DNA from: Pseudomonas alloputida
GTDB taxonomy: Bacteria > Pseudomonadota > Gammaproteobacteria > Pseudomonadales > Pseudomonadaceae
DNA length: 64,000 nucleotides
Assembly (NCBI RefSeq): GCF_021283545.2
Contig: NZ_CP128540.1
Span: 6,174,501 to 6,238,500 of the forward strand
Direction of reading: 5' to 3'
Shown here: one piece after another, positions 15,648 through 24,126 of the stretch
Numbering within the stretch: the first letter of the stretch is position 1
How the letters are laid out: each line of letters starts with the position of its first letter
The notes under the pieces: generated by a model
The model's input: only the letters and a program-made list of their open reading frames with translations
Database searches by the model: none
What the model was told of the DNA's origin: nothing
Program-made: the position numbers and the translations under genes

Positions 15648-16277
15648 TTACTTACCCGCAGTCAGCGCGTTATAGCTGGTCATCAGGTTGCGATAATCCG
15701 GAATGTGGTTGGAGCAAAGTGCAGCCAGCCCTTCGACATCGTTGCGCCAGTCGCGGTGCAGCTCGCAGGCCACGCCGAACCAGGTCATCAGTTGGGCACC
15801 CGCCTGGCTCATGCGGTCATGCGCGGCATCACGGGTCATTTCATTGAAGGTGCCGGAAGCATCGGTCACCACGAACACCTCAAATTCTTCCTCCAAGGCC
15901 GACAGCGCCGGGAACGCCACGCAAACCTCGGTCACAACACCTGCAATGATCAGCTGCTTCTTGCCGGTCGCCTTCACCGCCTTGACGAAATCCTCGTTGT
16001 CCCAGGCGTTGATCTGGCCAGGGCGGGCAATGTACGGCGCATCCGGGAACAGGGCTTTCAGTTCCGGCACCAGCGGGCCGTTGGGGCCTTGCTCGAAGCT
16101 GGTGGTGAGGATGGTCGGCAGGTTGAAGAACTTGGCCAGGTCAGCCAGCGCCAGCACGTTGTTCTTGAACTTGTCTGGCTCGATATCGCGCACCAGCGAC
16201 AGCAGGCCAGCCTGGTGGTCAACCAGCAGTACGGCAGCGTCGTCTTTGTTCAGGCGGTTGTAGGTGAATTTGCTCAT
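15648..16277 (-). CDS. ycaC: YcaC-like isochorismatase-fold hydrolase, copy 2
   Basis: A 209-residue cysteine hydrolase, closely resembling the YcaC proteins of Pseudomonas. The catalytic Asp is in LLVDHQAGL, the general Lys region is ATGKKQL, and the nucleophile Cys is in VVTEVCVAFP. It differs from copy 3 (24127-24756) at only about ten residues, counted by eye, and both copies share a similar upstream region. It is divergent from a LysR-type regulator at 16506, which is the likely controller. The physiological substrate is unknown. Confidence 0.93.
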   Translation of the reverse strand: MSKFTYNRLNKDDAAVLLVDHQAGLLSLVRDIEPDKFKNNVLALADLAKFFNLPTILTTSFEQGPNGPLVPELKALFPDAPYIARPGQINAWDNEDFVKAVKATGKKQLIIAGVVTEVCVAFPALSALEEEFEVFVVTDASGTFNEMTRDAAHDRMSQAGAQLMTWFGVACELHRDWRNDVEGLAALCSNHIPDYRNLMTSYNALTAGK

Positions 16278-16390
16278 GGTCTGTGCTCCTAAGGGTTATG
16301 AACTTTTCAGCAATCCGGGGTGTTTCGCGTTGATGGGCACAGATTAAAATCATCACCTTTGCGGCGGTAGTTAGCAGAATCTGGCTTTAG

Positions 16391-16408
16391 CGTTCTGATT
16401 TATGAACG
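16391..16408. promoter_or_regulatory. Palindromic operator candidate cgttc-N8-gaacg upstream of ycaC copy 2
   Basis: The inverted repeat cgttc/gaacg with an 8-bp spacer lies about 114 bp before the ycaC start and about 100 bp before the divergent LysR gene. The same palindrome with the same spacing and flanking tttag stands upstream of ycaC copy 3 (24867-24884), which suggests a common activator, most simply the LysR protein. Confidence 0.6.
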
Positions 16409-16423
16409 ATGGATTTGTAGGGG

Positions 16424-16480
16424 CTGTGTCGGCCTCTTCGCGGCTAAAGCCGCTCCTACGAGCGAAGAGGCCGGTACAGG
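16424..16480. repeat. REP pair, second copy truncated
   Basis: A full REP (cggcctcttcgcggctaaag then ccgctcctac) abuts a partial inverse copy (gcgaagaggccggtacagg). It is unusual in lying inside a divergent promoter region, 26 bp before the LysR start codon. Confidence 0.8.
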
Positions 16481-16505
16481 CAACCCAATACCCGGAGACC
16501 GATCA

Positions 16506-17417
16506 TTGGAAGACCTCAACTCCCTCTACTACTTCACCCAGGTCGTCGAACATGGCGGCTTCGCCCCGGCCGGGCGGGCGCTGGACATGCCCAAGTCAAA
16601 ACTCAGCCGGCGAATCGCCGACCTTGAAGACCGCCTGGGTGTGCGGCTGTTGAACCGCACCAGCCGCCACTGCTCGCTGACCGAAATCGGCCAGGCCTAT
16701 TACAACCGCTGCCTGGCCATGCGCGTGGAAGCCGAGGGCGCGGCGGAAATCATCGAGCGCAACCGCAGCGAACCGCGCGGCCTGGTGCGCATCAGTTGCC
16801 CGACCACCCTGCTCAACTCCTGGGTCGGGCCGATGCTGACCCGCTACATGCTCAAGTACCCGCAGGTGGAGCTGTTCATCGAAAGTACCAACCGCCGTGT
16901 CGACCTGTTGCACGAGGGCTTCGACATCGCTCTGCGGGTGCGCTTTCCGCCGCTGGAGAACACTGACATGGTGATGAAGGTGCTGAGCAACAGCACCCAG
17001 TGCCTGGTCGGCCAGCCTCAATACCTGGCGCAACTGCCCAAAGGGTTTGACCCACAGCTGCTGGGCACACTACCCAGCGTGCATTGGGGCAGTGCACAGC
17101 GCGAGTACCAGTGGGAACTGTTCCAGGGTGAGGACAACAGCCGCAGCATCGTCATCCCGCATACACCACGCATGGTGACTGACGACCTGTTTGCCCTGCG
17201 CCATTTCGTGGTGGCCGGAGTGGGGATCGCGCACTTGCCGCGGGTGGCGGTGCGTGAGGACCTGGCGGCGGGACGTCTGGTTGAGCTGATTCCGGACTGG
17301 CACCCGCGTTGCGGCATCGTGCATGCGATCTTTCCATCGCGACGTGGGTTGCTGCCTTCGGTGCGGGCGCTGATCGATCATCTGGCTGAGGAGTTCGCCA
17401 TCAGCGACATGGCTTGA
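16506..17417 (+). CDS. LysR-type regulator, divergent from ycaC copy 2
   Basis: A 303-residue protein from a TTG at 16506 with CGGAGA upstream. The N-terminal winged HTH (FTQVVEHGGFAPAGRALDM then PKSKLSRRIADLEDRLGVRL) and the periplasmic-binding-like effector domain (residues about 90-295) are complete, and LLNRTSRHCSLTEIG is typical of the group. The position opposite ycaC copy 2 and the shared palindrome before copies 2 and 3 suggest that it controls both. The effector is unknown. Confidence 0.9.
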   Translation: MEDLNSLYYFTQVVEHGGFAPAGRALDMPKSKLSRRIADLEDRLGVRLLNRTSRHCSLTEIGQAYYNRCLAMRVEAEGAAEIIERNRSEPRGLVRISCPTTLLNSWVGPMLTRYMLKYPQVELFIESTNRRVDLLHEGFDIALRVRFPPLENTDMVMKVLSNSTQCLVGQPQYLAQLPKGFDPQLLGTLPSVHWGSAQREYQWELFQGEDNSRSIVIPHTPRMVTDDLFALRHFVVAGVGIAHLPRVAVREDLAAGRLVELIPDWHPRCGIVHAIFPSRRGLLPSVRALIDHLAEEFAISDMA

Positions 17418-17432
17418 GTGCCTGGCTGGCTG

Positions 17433-17539
17433 AGCCGCCCTCTTCGCGGGCATGCCCGCTCCCACAGGTATTGCACAAGGCTCGGGGCCAGTGGCAAACC
17501 CGTGGGAACGCGCGCGCCCGCGAAAAGGCCGGCACAGGT
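17433..17539. repeat. REP pair (inverted, with diverged arms)
   Basis: The left copy gcgggcatgcccgctcccac and a right copy with gcgcgcgcccgcgaaaaggcc face each other across a spacer of roughly 55 bp, between the LysR gene and the porin. Confidence 0.8.
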
Positions 17540-17620
17540 AAACCGCTCCCCCAGCACACCCTTACAAGACCCCTGGCCTATCCTTGCTCCACAGTCCCGG
17601 ATCATCCCCCGGAGCTCCCC

Positions 17621-18883
17621 ATGATCCGCGCCACACACGGACCAGGCCGCGCCCTGCTCGCCACCCTCGCCCTCTGGCCGGCGCTGAGCCACGCCGAAGC
17701 GCCCGGCTGGTCGCTGCTCAGCCGCAACTATTTCCTGCACAGTGACTTCCGCTCGCCCTCCGGCAGCGGCCAGAACTATCGCCAGGAATGGGCCCAAGGC
17801 TTCATCGGCGAGGTGCGTTCCGGTTTCACCGAAGGCACTGTCGGCGTCGGCATCGATGCCCATGGCTTTCTTGGCCTCAAGCTCGACGGCGGCCGCGGCC
17901 ATAGCGGCACCGGCCTGCTGCCACGCGACAGCGATGGCCGCGCCGAGTCCGAGTACTCCAGCGCCGGTGCCGCGCTCAAAATGCAGTTAGGCAACACCCA
18001 ACTGCGCTATGGCGAGATGATGGTGGAAACCCCGGTGTTCGACACCGGTGACAAACGCCTGCACCCGGAATACGCCACCGGCTGGTGGGTGGAAAACACC
18101 GACCAGCCCGACTGGCGCCTGCAGGCCGGGCGTTTCACTGCCTTCAACAACCAGGACAACAGCTCCACCCACGACGACTTCAGCGGCTACGGCGCGACCA
18201 CCCACAACCGGGCCATCAGCCTGGCCGGTGCCACCTTCGCACCCAACGGGCCGTTCGGCGCCGCACTGTATGCCGGGCAACTGGAAAACACCTGGCGCCA
18301 GGCCTACCTCAACCTGAACCTGGCCCAAGGCAACTGGCGCCTGGACGGCAACCTGTACAAAACCCGCGATACCGGCAACGCCAGCGCCGGGGCGATCGAC
18401 ACCCTCGCTTACAGCCTGCTGGCCAAGTACAGCTTCGGCGCCCAGGCGCTGAGCGTGGCCTACCAGAAGGTCGAGGGCGACACCCCGTTCGACTTCGTCG
18501 GCGGCGACTCCATCTACCTGGCCAACGCGATCAAGTACGCCGACTTCAACGGCCCTGGCGAGCACTCGTGGCAACTGCGCTATGACCTGAACTTCGCCAC
18601 CCTCGGTGCACCTGGCCTGAGCCTGATGTGCCGCTATGTCAGCGGCCGCGGCATCGACGGCAGCCATGCGCCTGCGGGCGGCGCCTATGTGAACCAGTAC
18701 GGCGACGGCGGCAAGCACTGGGAACGCGACATCGACCTGAAATACGTGGTGCAGTCGGGGGCAGCCAAGGACCTGAGCCTGTCGTTCTCCCACGTCAGCC
18801 ACCGCGCCAACCAGGCCCAGGCGGGCGATGATATCGACCGCATCTACCTGATCATCGAATACCCACTCAAAGGCAGCTTCTGA
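17621..18883 (+). CDS. OprD-family outer-membrane porin
   Basis: A 420-residue protein from the ATG at 17621. A cleavable signal peptide ends near ALSHAEA. The mature part is a chain of amphipathic beta strands rich in Trp, Tyr and Gly, with family features FLGLKLDGGRGHSGTGLLP and GEMMVETPVFDTGDKRLHPE, and it ends in an aromatic residue (EYPLKGSF), the usual barrel C-terminus. OprD porins take up specific small organic acids or amino acids. Its stop is one base from the start of the MFS gene, so the two are an operon and may handle the same compound on the two membranes. Confidence 0.94.
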   Translation: MIRATHGPGRALLATLALWPALSHAEAPGWSLLSRNYFLHSDFRSPSGSGQNYRQEWAQGFIGEVRSGFTEGTVGVGIDAHGFLGLKLDGGRGHSGTGLLPRDSDGRAESEYSSAGAALKMQLGNTQLRYGEMMVETPVFDTGDKRLHPEYATGWWVENTDQPDWRLQAGRFTAFNNQDNSSTHDDFSGYGATTHNRAISLAGATFAPNGPFGAALYAGQLENTWRQAYLNLNLAQGNWRLDGNLYKTRDTGNASAGAIDTLAYSLLAKYSFGAQALSVAYQKVEGDTPFDFVGGDSIYLANAIKYADFNGPGEHSWQLRYDLNFATLGAPGLSLMCRYVSGRGIDGSHAPAGGAYVNQYGDGGKHWERDIDLKYVVQSGAAKDLSLSFSHVSHRANQAQAGDDIDRIYLIIEYPLKGSF

Positions 18884-18884
18884 C

Positions 18885-20483
18885 ATGAGCACATCACCTT
18901 CAGGTGCCTGGAGCCCGTTGCGTAACACCACCTTCCGCATGCTGTGGATCGCCACCATCGCCTCCAACATCGGCACCTGGATGCACGAGGTGGGCGCCGG
19001 CTGGCTGATGACCACGCTGTCGGCCAGCCCGCTGCACGTGGCGTTGATCCAGGTAGCCGGCTCGCTGCCGATGTTCTTCCTGGCCCTGCCGGCTGGCGCA
19101 GCGGCGGACATCGTCGACAAACGCCGCTACCTGTTGCTGGTGCAGCTGTGGATGTCTTGCGTAGCGGTTGTGCTGGCGGCCCTGACCTTGCTCGGGATGA
19201 TGAACGTCACCTCGCTGCTGGTGCTGACCCTGGCACTGGGCATTGGTACAGCGCTGATGATGCCGGCGTGGAGCGCACTGACACCGGAACTGGTGCGCAA
19301 GGAGGACCTGGCCAACGCGGTGGCGCTCTCCAGTGTCGGCATCAACGTGTCACGGGCCATCGGCCCGGCACTGGCGGGGGTGGTGGTGAGCATGGTCGGC
19401 CCGTGGCTGACCTTTGCCCTGAATGCCATCTCGTTCGCGGGTGTGATCCTGGTGTTGTTCCTGTGGAAGCGCGAGGTGAAGGAACCACTGCTGCCGGCCG
19501 AACGCTTCGTTGGCGCCATGCGCACTGGGCTGCGCTTTGCCCGCAGCGCCAAGCCTTTGCAGGCCGTGATGCTACGCGCGTTGGCGTTCTTTTTCTGCGC
19601 CAGCGCCGGTACTTCGCTGCTGCCGCTGATCGTGCGTGGCGAGATGCGCGGCACCGCAGCGGACTTCGGCCTGCTGCTGGCGGCCATCGGTATTGGCGCA
19701 GTGGCGGGTGCCACCTTGCTGCCGCGCCTGCGCGAGCGCATCAGCCGTGACCGGCTGGTGTTACTGGCCAGCCTGTTGTATGCCCTGTTCCTGCTGGCCC
19801 TGGCGTTGGTGCGCAATTTCTATGCGCTGCTGCCCGCGATGCTGCTCAGTGGCGCGGCGTGGATCGCGGTGCTGTCCAACCTGCAAGTGGCTGCACAGAC
19901 TTCGGTGCCAGCCTGGGTACGGGCGCGGGCTTTGTCGGTATACATTCTGATTTTCTTCGGCGCCATGGCCTGTGGTGGCCTGCTGTGGGGCACGCTGGCC
20001 AGCCATGCAACGCTCACCTTCAGCCTGCTGGTGGCCGCAGGCGGCCTGGCGCTGGGTACCTTGCTGACCTGCAAGGTGGCGCTGCCGGAAACCGAGGCAG
20101 AAGAGCTGACGCCGTCGCTGCATTGGCCGGTGCCGGTGTTGAGCGATGACATGGACAAGGAAGCCGGACCGGTGATGGTCACCGTCGAGTACCACATCGC
20201 CCCCACCAAGGCCGAGGCCTTCCAGCAGGCGGCGCGGGAGCTGGAAGCGATGCGCAAGCGCAATGGCGCATTGTCGTGGGGGTTGATGCGGGACAGTGCT
20301 GATCCGGCGTTGTGGCTGGAGTTCTTCTTCGAGGAATCGTGGCTGGAGCATCTGCGACATCACCACCGGGTGACCCGTGGTGAACTGAAGATCGAGGCGC
20401 GGGTCAGGATGCTGCAGACCGATGGGGTTGAGGTGCGGATTCGGCATCTATTGGCTGGTGGGGAGCATAAGGCACACCATTGA
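18885..20483 (+). CDS. MFS transporter fused to a C-terminal ABM-like domain
   Basis: A 532-residue protein. Residues about 1-415 are an EntS-type (DUF894/MFS_3) major facilitator with about 12 membrane segments and NIGTWMHEVGAGWLMTTL near the start. Residues about 425-525 are soluble and resemble an antibiotic-biosynthesis-monooxygenase (ABM) ferredoxin-like fold (VMVTVEYHIAPTKAEAFQQA and LWLEFFFEESWLEHLRHH). The ABM part could modify or sense the transported molecule. It is cotranscribed with the OprD gene (1-bp gap). The substrate is unknown. Confidence 0.9.
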   Translation: MSTSPSGAWSPLRNTTFRMLWIATIASNIGTWMHEVGAGWLMTTLSASPLHVALIQVAGSLPMFFLALPAGAAADIVDKRRYLLLVQLWMSCVAVVLAALTLLGMMNVTSLLVLTLALGIGTALMMPAWSALTPELVRKEDLANAVALSSVGINVSRAIGPALAGVVVSMVGPWLTFALNAISFAGVILVLFLWKREVKEPLLPAERFVGAMRTGLRFARSAKPLQAVMLRALAFFFCASAGTSLLPLIVRGEMRGTAADFGLLLAAIGIGAVAGATLLPRLRERISRDRLVLLASLLYALFLLALALVRNFYALLPAMLLSGAAWIAVLSNLQVAAQTSVPAWVRARALSVYILIFFGAMACGGLLWGTLASHATLTFSLLVAAGGLALGTLLTCKVALPETEAEELTPSLHWPVPVLSDDMDKEAGPVMVTVEYHIAPTKAEAFQQAARELEAMRKRNGALSWGLMRDSADPALWLEFFFEESWLEHLRHHHRVTRGELKIEARVRMLQTDGVEVRIRHLLAGGEHKAHH

Positions 20484-20484
20484 T

Positions 20485-20604
20485 GCCGGCCCTTACGGCC
20501 CATTCGCGGGTGAACCCGCTCCTACACAGATCTGCGGTAGACACACACCGGACGTTGGAAACAGGCCGTTGTAGGAGCGGGTTTACCCGCGAAAGGGCCG
20601 GCAC
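20485..20604. repeat. REP pair (inverted)
   Basis: Copies with cores gcgggtgaacccgc and gcgggtttacccgc face each other between the convergent MFS and amidohydrolase genes. Confidence 0.88.
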
Positions 20605-20612
20605 TGAAGACA

Positions 20613-20638
20613 CAAGAAAGGGGCCAGTTATTGGCCCC
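20613..20638 (-). terminator. Intrinsic terminator of the amidohydrolase gene
   Basis: The stem ggggcca (20620-20626) / tggcccc (20632-20638) is followed on the minus strand by CTTTCTT, 22 bp past the amidohydrolase stop. Confidence 0.65.
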
Positions 20639-20659
20639 CGTTCGTCACATCAGCTCAGC

Positions 20660-22642
20660 TTAGAAAGCGAAGCACGAACAGCCCAGCGCACCCCAGAAGC
20701 CCTGGAAGTCATTTACCGGCACGCTCGAATGCCGCGCCTTTTCGTGGCTGTGCGCATGCACACCACAAGGCCCGCTGCACTGGTGCACCGCGGCTGCCAA
20801 CGATGGCGTACCGACACGCCAGTGCCCAGGCACCTTGGTCACCGGCGACCACTCCGGCAGCACCGGCACCTGCGGTGGGCCAAACTTGTCGAACTCGCCA
20901 GCACCGTACACCACCTTGCCATCAACGATGGTCAGCACCGACTCGATGCCCTTGATCGCCTCTTCATCGACACTGAAGAAGTCCAGCGACAATGCTGCCA
21001 GGTCAGCCAGCTGGCCCACCTTGATCTGGCCTTTCTTGCCTTGCTCACTGGAGAACCAGGCGCTGCCCTGGGTGAACAGTTGCAGCGCGGTGTCACGGCT
21101 CAGGCCTTCCGGGTACAGCTCCATGCCACCGACCGTCTTGCCGCTGACCAGCCAGTACAGTGAGGTCCATGGGTTGTAGCTGGACACCCGAGTGGCATCG
21201 GTACCCGCGCCAACCGGCACGCCCATCTCGAGCATGCGTTTGATCGGCGGGGTCTGCTCGGCGGCCTTGGCGCCGTAGCGGTCGACGAAGTACTCACCCT
21301 GGAAGGCCATGCGGTCCTGGATGGCAATACCACCGCCCAGCGCACGCACGCGCTCGATGTTCTGCGGGGTGATGGTTTCGGCGTGGTCGAAGAACCAGGG
21401 CAGGCCGTTGAATGGAATGTCGCGGTTGACCTTCTCGAACACGTCGAGCATGCGCGTGATCGATTCGTTGTAGGTGGCGTGCAGGCGGAATGGCCAGCGC
21501 TGCTCGACCAGGTGGCGCACCACCGGCTCCAGTTCTTCTTCCATGGTCTGCGGCAGGTCCGGGCGCGGCTCGAGGAAGTCCTCGAAGTCGGCGGCAGAGA
21601 ACACCAGCATTTCGCCCGCGCCATTGTGGCGCAAGAAGTCGGTACCGCTGTGCAGCTTGACGCTGGAGGTCCACTTCTTGAAGTCGTCCAGTTCTTCCTT
21701 GGGCTTCTGGGTGAACAGGTTGTAGGCGATGCGTACGGTCAATTGATCGTTGTCGGCCAGCTCCTGGATCACGGAGTAGTCGTCGGGGAAGTTCTGGTAG
21801 CCGCCGCCGGCGTCGATGGCGCTGGTCAGGCCCAGCCGGTTGAGTTCACGCATGAACTGGCGAGTGGAGTTGACCTGATACTCCAGCGGCAGCTTAGGCC
21901 CCTTGGCCAGCGTGGCGTAGAGGATCATCGCGTTAGGGCGGGCGATCAGCATGCCGGTGGGGTTGCCGAACTTGTCGCGCTGGATCTCGCCACCTGGCGG
22001 GTTCGGCGTTTCCTTGGTGTAGCCGACGGCCTTGAGCGCGGCGCGGTTGAGCAACGCGCGGTCGTACAGGTGCAGCAGGAACACCGGGGTGTCGGGTGCG
22101 GCCTGGTTGATTTCCTCCAGGGTGGGCATGCGCTTTTCGGCGAACTGGTATTCGTTCCAGCCACCGACCACGCGCACCCACTGCGGGGTAGGCGTGCGCG
22201 CAGCCTGGTCCTTGAGCATGCGCAGGGCATCGGCCACTGACGGTACCCCTTCCCAACGCAGCTCGAGGTTGTAGTTCAGACCGCCACGGATCAGGTGCAG
22301 GTGCGAGTCATTGAGGCCCGGGATCACCGTGCGCTGCTTGAGGTCGATGATCTGCGAGGCGGCACCCTTGTGGGCCATGGCCTCGGCGTCGCTGCCCACG
22401 GCGATGAAGCGGCCGTCCTTGATGGCGACGGCGGTCGCGGTGGGCTTTTCTCGGTCAACGGTGTGCAGTTTGCCGTTGAACAGAATCAGGTCGGCGGTCA
22501 TGGAACCTCCTTGCGTGGATGCGTGAGCGGAACCGGCTTGGCCGGTAAAAGGCAATGCGGACCAGAGTGCGCCAGCGGCACCAAGCACAGTGCTGGTGGC
22601 GAGGAACTGGCGACGGGTCTTGTCGTTGCGATCCTGGGACAT
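20660..22642 (-). CDS. Tat-exported amidohydrolase (YtcJ-like) with Cys/His-rich tail
   Basis: A 660-residue protein with a twin-arginine leader (TRRQFLATS, then ALPFTGQAGSAHA), so it should be exported folded. The amidohydrolase_3 body runs from about residue 48: a beta-sandwich start LILFNGKLHTVD, the metal motif NDSHLHLIRGG, a later FRLHATYNE and DHAETITPQN, and GAGTDATRVSSYNP. It belongs to the broad YtcJ/AepA group, for which the substrate cannot be read from sequence. The last ~45 residues, with CSGPCGVHAHSHEKAR and GCSCF, look like an added metal-binding or anchoring tail. It is last of a run of minus-strand genes (24756 to 20660). Confidence 0.9.
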   Translation of the reverse strand: MSQDRNDKTRRQFLATSTVLGAAGALWSALPFTGQAGSAHASTQGGSMTADLILFNGKLHTVDREKPTATAVAIKDGRFIAVGSDAEAMAHKGAASQIIDLKQRTVIPGLNDSHLHLIRGGLNYNLELRWEGVPSVADALRMLKDQAARTPTPQWVRVVGGWNEYQFAEKRMPTLEEINQAAPDTPVFLLHLYDRALLNRAALKAVGYTKETPNPPGGEIQRDKFGNPTGMLIARPNAMILYATLAKGPKLPLEYQVNSTRQFMRELNRLGLTSAIDAGGGYQNFPDDYSVIQELADNDQLTVRIAYNLFTQKPKEELDDFKKWTSSVKLHSGTDFLRHNGAGEMLVFSAADFEDFLEPRPDLPQTMEEELEPVVRHLVEQRWPFRLHATYNESITRMLDVFEKVNRDIPFNGLPWFFDHAETITPQNIERVRALGGGIAIQDRMAFQGEYFVDRYGAKAAEQTPPIKRMLEMGVPVGAGTDATRVSSYNPWTSLYWLVSGKTVGGMELYPEGLSRDTALQLFTQGSAWFSSEQGKKGQIKVGQLADLAALSLDFFSVDEEAIKGIESVLTIVDGKVVYGAGEFDKFGPPQVPVLPEWSPVTKVPGHWRVGTPSLAAAVHQCSGPCGVHAHSHEKARHSSVPVNDFQGFWGALGCSCFAF

Positions 22643-22765
22643 GGGCTTCTCCGACTAGGGGCCGGCAGGGGGACTGCGAAGCATGCCGGTTGATGCAAGG
22701 CCTGGGCTTGAATGGATGTGCGGTGGGTTGAAGAAGGTTAGCCCTGGTCAAGCTTTTTGCTGCCT

Positions 22766-22830
22766 GGGCCGGCCTCTTCGCGGGTAAACCCGCTCCTACA
22801 ACGTCTGTAGGAGCGGGTTTACCCGCGAAT
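22766..22830. repeat. REP pair (tight inverted)
   Basis: Two perfect REP cores, gcgggtaaacccgc and gcgggtttacccgc, are separated by only a few bases, making a strong hairpin between the alpha/beta hydrolase and the amidohydrolase. Confidence 0.92.
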
Positions 22831-22841
22831 GTTTCCCACAA

Positions 22842-23660
22842 TTACCGCTGAAGGAACGCCAGCAAGTCCTCATTCAGCTGCTGCGCATGAGTCACTGCAA
22901 AACCGTGCGGCGCCCCGGCATACACCTTCAGCTCGGCGCCACGAATCAGCTCCGCCGCCTGCTTGCCAGTGGTCTCGAACGGCACAATCTGGTCGTCATC
23001 GCCATGGATCACCAACGTCGGCACATCGACCTTGGCCATGTCCGGACGGAAATCGGTCTCCGAGAAGGCCGTCACACAATCCAGGGTGCCTTTGATGGAC
23101 GCCATCAGCGCAATGTTCAGGGTCTGCGTCTGCACACCCTGGGACACCTGCTGCCCATGGTTCAGGCCGTAGAACGGCGTGGCGAAATCGGCGATGAACT
23201 GCGCGCGGTCGGCACGCAGGCCGGCCCGGATGCCCTCGAACACCGACAGGTCGACACCGTCAGGGTTATCGTCACGCTTGCCGAACACTGGCGTCACCGC
23301 GCCCAGCAACACCAGCCCGGCCACCCGCTCGCTGCCGTGGCGGGCGATATAGCGGCTGACATCACCGCCCCCCATCGAGAAGCCCACCAGGGTGACGTCG
23401 CGCAGGTCGAGGTGCTCGATCAACTGGGCAATGTCATCGGCGAAGGTGTCGTAGTCGTAACCGTTCCACGGCTGGCTCGAGCGGCCGAAACCCCGGCGGT
23501 CGAAGGCGATGGCGCGGTAACCGCGGCTGGCCAGGAACTCCATCTGCGAATCCCACATGTCGGCATCCAGCGGCCAGCCGTGGCTGAACAGCACGGGCTT
23601 GCCGCTGCCCCAGTCCTTGAAATAGATCGAAGTGCCATCGCGGGTAACGAACGTGCTCAT
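22842..23660 (-). CDS. Alpha/beta hydrolase, non-haem chloroperoxidase type
   Basis: A 272-residue soluble enzyme. The catalytic triad is visible: Ser in LVGFSMGGGD, Asp in VIHGDDDQIVP and His in AGAPHGFAVTH; the oxyanion region is FSHGWPLDADMWD. Proteins of this pattern are annotated as non-haem haloperoxidases or perhydrolases but are generally esterases in vivo. The next gene upstream on the strand is a small membrane protein, and the ycaC copy 3 gene lies further on. An operon is possible but the gaps (40 and 117 bp) leave room for separate promoters. Confidence 0.92.
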   Translation of the reverse strand: MSTFVTRDGTSIYFKDWGSGKPVLFSHGWPLDADMWDSQMEFLASRGYRAIAFDRRGFGRSSQPWNGYDYDTFADDIAQLIEHLDLRDVTLVGFSMGGGDVSRYIARHGSERVAGLVLLGAVTPVFGKRDDNPDGVDLSVFEGIRAGLRADRAQFIADFATPFYGLNHGQQVSQGVQTQTLNIALMASIKGTLDCVTAFSETDFRPDMAKVDVPTLVIHGDDDQIVPFETTGKQAAELIRGAELKVYAGAPHGFAVTHAQQLNEDLLAFLQR

Positions 23661-23700
23661 AGCGGTATCTCCTTGAAAGTGTCGAGATGAAGGCGTCGGC

Positions 23701-24009
23701 TCAGCCGCGCAGCCAGTTGGCGCAGCGGCGGGTTACCCAAGGCATGATGTAGAACACCACGGGCAGGATGACGAACAGGTTGACGATCAGGTTGCCGGTA
23801 ATCACGCCGCCCAGCTGCGGGAAGCGCGCAAACAGCGGCGCCAGCAGTTGCGGGATGACCATGGTCATCGGGCAGATCACCAGGTAGGTCAGCAGTGCCT
23901 GCTTCCAGCGCGGCGGTTGCGCTGCCGGGGTGCCCGGGGAGCCATCAAGCACCTTGTGTTGCAGGCATACGGTCACCACTTCGCGGTTGTCATGGAGTGC
24001 GGTGTTCAT
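23701..24009 (-). CDS. Small two-helix membrane protein related to ABM-linked membrane modules
   Basis: A 102-residue protein from the ATG at 24009. Two hydrophobic segments (ALLTYLVICPMTMVIPQLL and VITGNLIVNLFVILPVVFY) end in a short basic tail (TRRCANWLRG). The PPRWKQALLTYL onset resembles the membrane module that often follows an ABM domain in one polypeptide. Here no ABM domain precedes it, while one is fused to the MFS protein at 18885, so this could be a split or reduced version. Function unknown. Confidence 0.7.
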   Translation of the reverse strand: MNTALHDNREVVTVCLQHKVLDGSPGTPAAQPPRWKQALLTYLVICPMTMVIPQLLAPLFARFPQLGGVITGNLIVNLFVILPVVFYIMPWVTRRCANWLRG

Positions 24010-24126
24010 CGGCGTTCCTTGGGATGAGCTTGCCCGCATCCACTGTGCAACGGCGGACGGGCGCTGGATTGGATAGGTGTGCTGCCCTGGGCGGGCACCG
24101 ATTGGCGGTGCCCGCGGCGATTGGGC

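Noticed and set aside
22295..22693. Plus-strand frame at the amidohydrolase start
   Set aside because: Antisense to the Tat leader of the amidohydrolase; no ribosome site or domain.
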